This document shows, piece after piece, positions 4,442 to 5,558 of a stretch of 5,558 nt of DNA. The notes below the pieces were generated by a model. It was not told where the DNA came from. It did not search any database and saw nothing but the letters and a program-made list of their open reading frames with translations. Position numbers and translations under genes: made by a program. Numbering within the stretch: position 1 is the first letter of the stretch; each line of letters begins with the position of its first letter. This DNA is from Rhodospirillales bacterium (lineage in GTDB: Bacteria; Pseudomonadota; Alphaproteobacteria; Rhodospirillales; Defluviicoccaceae): the NCBI GenBank assembly GCA_030622775.1, contig JAUXFS010000158.1:1-5558 (forward strand), given 5' to 3'.

Positions 4442-4938
4442 TACGGTCCTCCGTGGTCTGTGTTGTCGGCGAAAAGCTCACGGCGCAGGTCTCGAATGCT
4501 CGCGGAAGATCGCCGGTCTCCCGAAAGAATAACGTGATCAAGGCACTCCACGCCAACGAGCTTCCCGACAGCGATGAGCCTGCGGGTCAACGCTATGTCG
4601 TCGGCGCTCGGGGTAAGCTCTCCTGTCGGGCGTGTATGGACCATGATAAAGGCCGCCGCGTCAAGAAGGAGCAGTGATCGAAAAACCACACCGGGGTCGA
4701 CAGGTGTGTGCGCCCTTGTCCCGGTCGAGATCAGCTTAAAGCCGATAAACCGCTTTTGGGAGTCGATCGCAATCACCAGGGCCTGCTCCACGGTTTCGTC
4801 GGCGTTCGCAGATCTTAGGATCTCACCGGCCAGGCGCGCAGCGATTGTCGGCTGGTCGATGGCCTCTCCGGGAGCCGCCTCGGATAGCATGAGGGTGACT
4901 GTTCTCAGAACATACGCCGAGCCCAAATCATTCGGCAT
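4441..4938 (-). CDS. RadC-like JAB/MPN-domain protein with altered metal motif
   Basis: The 165-aa protein aligns by eye with the C-terminal JAB domain of RadC-type proteins: E51 before A-I-D-S-Q-K-R-F-I, then S-T-G-T (72-75), a G-V-V-F-R-S-L-L-L-L-D-A-A helix, H-T-R-P-T-G-E-L-T-P-S-A-D-D (101-114), L-T-R-R-L, and L-D-H-V-I-L (133-138). The full-length RadC helix-hairpin-helix N-terminus is absent, as in many phage and plasmid versions. JAB enzymes of the JAMM type bind zinc through E, H-x-H and D. Here E51, H101 and D114 are in place but the second histidine is R103, so metal binding and catalysis are doubtful. ATG 4938 is preferred: GGGGG stands 6 nt upstream and the overlap with the previous gene is only 11 nt, against 59 nt for the ATG-type start at 4986. 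The role of RadC domains is itself unresolved. Confidence 0.85.
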   Translation of the reverse strand: MPNDLGSAYVLRTVTLMLSEAAPGEAIDQPTIAARLAGEILRSANADETVEQALVIAIDSQKRFIGFKLISTGTRAHTPVDPGVVFRSLLLLDAAAFIMVHTRPTGELTPSADDIALTRRLIAVGKLVGVECLDHVILSGDRRSSASIRDLRRELFADNTDHGGP

Positions 4939-5128
4939 CAGACACCCCCGCGCCGTTGATGCCTTCGAGGATCGCGTGGCCGGCAACCAACCGCCTCCCG
5001 AATTCCGCGTCCGGGTAGAACGCCGGGCCGGGGTTTTCCGGATGCCTAATCTCGCGCCGTGACAGCTCCTCGATGATCGTATGGAGGTTGAACCGGCCCC
5101 GGTCGTCGACCGCTGGCTGTCCGTTCAT
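4928..5128 (-). CDS. Small protein of unknown function (66 aa)
   Basis: No family is recognised. The protein is hydrophilic with R-F-N-L-H-T-I-I-E-E-L-S-R-R-E (13-27), one likely amphipathic helix, then a proline-rich turn (H-P-E-N-P-G-P-A-F-Y-P-D) and a second helix G-R-R-L-V-A-G-H-A-I-L-E. ATG 5128 is chosen over GTG 5131 because GAGGAGG (5133..5139) is 4 nt from the ATG but only 1 nt from the GTG, and because the ATG forms a TGATG overlap with the upstream stop. It overlaps the RadC-like gene by 11 nt. Short length leaves some doubt, but both junctions fit the operon pattern. Confidence 0.62.
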   Translation of the reverse strand: MNGQPAVDDRGRFNLHTIIEELSRREIRHPENPGPAFYPDAEFGRRLVAGHAILEGINGAGVSDAE

Positions 5129-5436
5129 CACGCCTCCTCGAGACCGAACAACTCGTATGCCGCGTCGGCGTCGATCTCCGCCCGCTCACACCACTGGAGG
5201 GCTTCGTGGTCGGTCATTGGGACAACGCCCTCACCGCCACTGAGGCTGCCGTCGCTGTGGCCGGTTGCCCACCGCGTCATCGGCCCGCCCTCCCCACGCA
5301 AAAACCAGGCCCCCTTCTTCGTGCGGTATAGGGTCTCGGCGTAGGCGCGGAAGTCGCCAGCATAGCCGTCGGAGATCGAGTGGATCACCTCTGCCGTTTT
5401 TGTGTCGTAGACCTTGCCGTTAATTACGCGTTTCAT
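5128..5436 (-). CDS. Recurrent phage/plasmid protein of unknown function (102 aa)
   Basis: The protein starts M-K-R-V-I-N-G-K-V-Y-D-T-K-T-A-E and contains D-F-R-A-Y-A-E-T-L-Y-R-T-K-K-G-A-W-F-L-R-G-E-G-G-P split over residues 28-52, then G-G-E-G-V-V-P-M (67-74), E-A-L-Q-W-C-E-R and a C-terminal A-Y-E-L-F-G. I recognise this N-G-K-x-Y-D-T ... Y-R-T-K-K-G-x-W-F-L ... E-A-x-x-W pattern as a small protein type found widely in phages, plasmids and integrative elements, without a known role. ATG 5436 is chosen: AAAAGGGGGA (5443..5452) is 6 nt upstream and the ATG forms an ATGA overlap with the preceding partial gene. The TTG start at 5460 has no such support. It is likely cytosolic, mixed alpha/beta, with no cysteine cluster or membrane helix. 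Confidence 0.78.
   Translation of the reverse strand: MKRVINGKVYDTKTAEVIHSISDGYAGDFRAYAETLYRTKKGAWFLRGEGGPMTRWATGHSDGSLSGGEGVVPMTDHEALQWCERAEIDADAAYELFGLEEA
5133..5139 (-). promoter_or_regulatory. Shine-Dalgarno site of the 66-aa gene
   Basis: GAGGAGG lies at the very 3' end of the preceding gene. Its distance favours ATG 5128 over the GTG codon just before it. Confidence 0.55.
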
Positions 5437-5558
5437 TTTGTTTCCCCCTTTTCGGTGCAATTAAAAATTGTTACGGTCTCCCTTGGGATAGTCTCTCCTT
5501 CTACGAGTTTAACTTCTGAGAGCCCCGGCGCATAAGCGCGTTTATTACAGGGCCAGTC
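5433..5558 (-). CDS. C-terminal end of an unidentified gene (5' end outside window)
   Basis: The minus strand is open without a stop from the window edge to TGA 5433..5435, giving 41 residues that begin D-W-P-C-N-K-R-A-Y-A-P-G-L-S-E-V-K and end F-N-C-T-E-K-G-E-T-K. The stop forms an ATGA overlap with the 102-aa gene, the same junction type seen at 1247..1250 and 3025..3028, and no other use of this stretch is apparent. C-N-K-R-x-Y-x-P-G-L looks like a folded domain end but I cannot assign it. The short visible length keeps confidence moderate. Confidence 0.5.
   Translation of the reverse strand, partial: DWPCNKRAYAPGLSEVKLVEGETIPRETVTIFNCTEKGETK
5443..5452 (-). promoter_or_regulatory. Shine-Dalgarno site deciding the 102-aa gene start
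   Basis: AAAAGGGGGA stands 6 nt before ATG 5436, inside the 3' end of the partial upstream gene. Very similar sites precede the ERF and coiled-coil genes, which suggests a common ribosome-binding style for this element. Confidence 0.6.

Noticed and set aside
4441..4986. Longer RadC-like start at 4986
   Set aside because: It would overlap the upstream gene by 59 nt, and the added 16 residues show no conserved feature; 4938 has a purine-rich site at proper spacing.
5128..5460. TTG start at 5460 for the 102-aa gene
   Set aside because: The ATG at 5436 has a strong ribosome site, an ATGA junction, and matches the usual M-K-R-V-I-N-G-K beginning of this protein type.

Overview
The window is a GC-rich stretch of a bacteriophage, prophage or phage-like element. 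All 14 supportable genes lie on the minus strand, so transcription runs from base 5558 towards base 1. Genes are small and packed: most junctions are stop/start overlaps (ATGA, TAATG, TGATG) or gaps of 2 to 13 nt. The only larger gap is 80 nt (224..303). This packing, the ERF-family recombinase, the RecB-like nuclease and a replication-initiator-type N-terminus together indicate an early (recombination and replication) operon. GC-rich sequence with Shine-Dalgarno sites of the AAAGGGGGA and GGAGG types fits a GC-rich bacterial host. I cannot name the phylum from sequence alone, and I see no integrase, tRNA, attachment site or structural gene.

Layout in transcription order. (1) 5558 to 4928: the 3' end of an unidentified gene, a 102-aa protein with a K-K-G-x-W-F-L core that I recognise as a recurrent uncharacterised phage/plasmid type, and a 66-aa orphan. 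(2) 4938..4441: a RadC-like JAB/MPN-domain protein in which the second histidine of the HxH metal motif reads as arginine. (3) 4441 to 3025: five short proteins of unknown function, one with two CxxC pairs and one with five cysteines. (4) 3028..2744: a small Cro/C1-type helix-turn-helix protein. (5) 2751..1247: an ERF-type single-strand annealing protein with an extra C-terminal domain, stop/start coupled to a PD-(D/E)XK nuclease. (6) 1250..486: a coiled-coil phage protein. (7) 483..304: a 59-aa zinc-ribbon protein. (8) After the 80-nt gap with a GC-rich inverted repeat, the N-terminus of a winged-helix replication-type protein (223..1), cut by the window edge.

Working model (inference): the nuclease resects double-stranded ends and the ERF protein anneals the single strands, as in two-component phage recombination systems. 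The downstream winged-helix protein starts or organises DNA replication. The HTH protein may regulate the operon. The small upstream proteins are the accessory part of the early region, where host-takeover or anti-defence functions are often found, but nothing in their sequences proves such a role.

Four genes here are easy to miss by length filters or because an end lies outside the window: 1..223, 304..483, 5433..5558, and the shortened 66-aa frame 4928..5128. No transcription terminator, convincing promoter or CRISPR array is visible.
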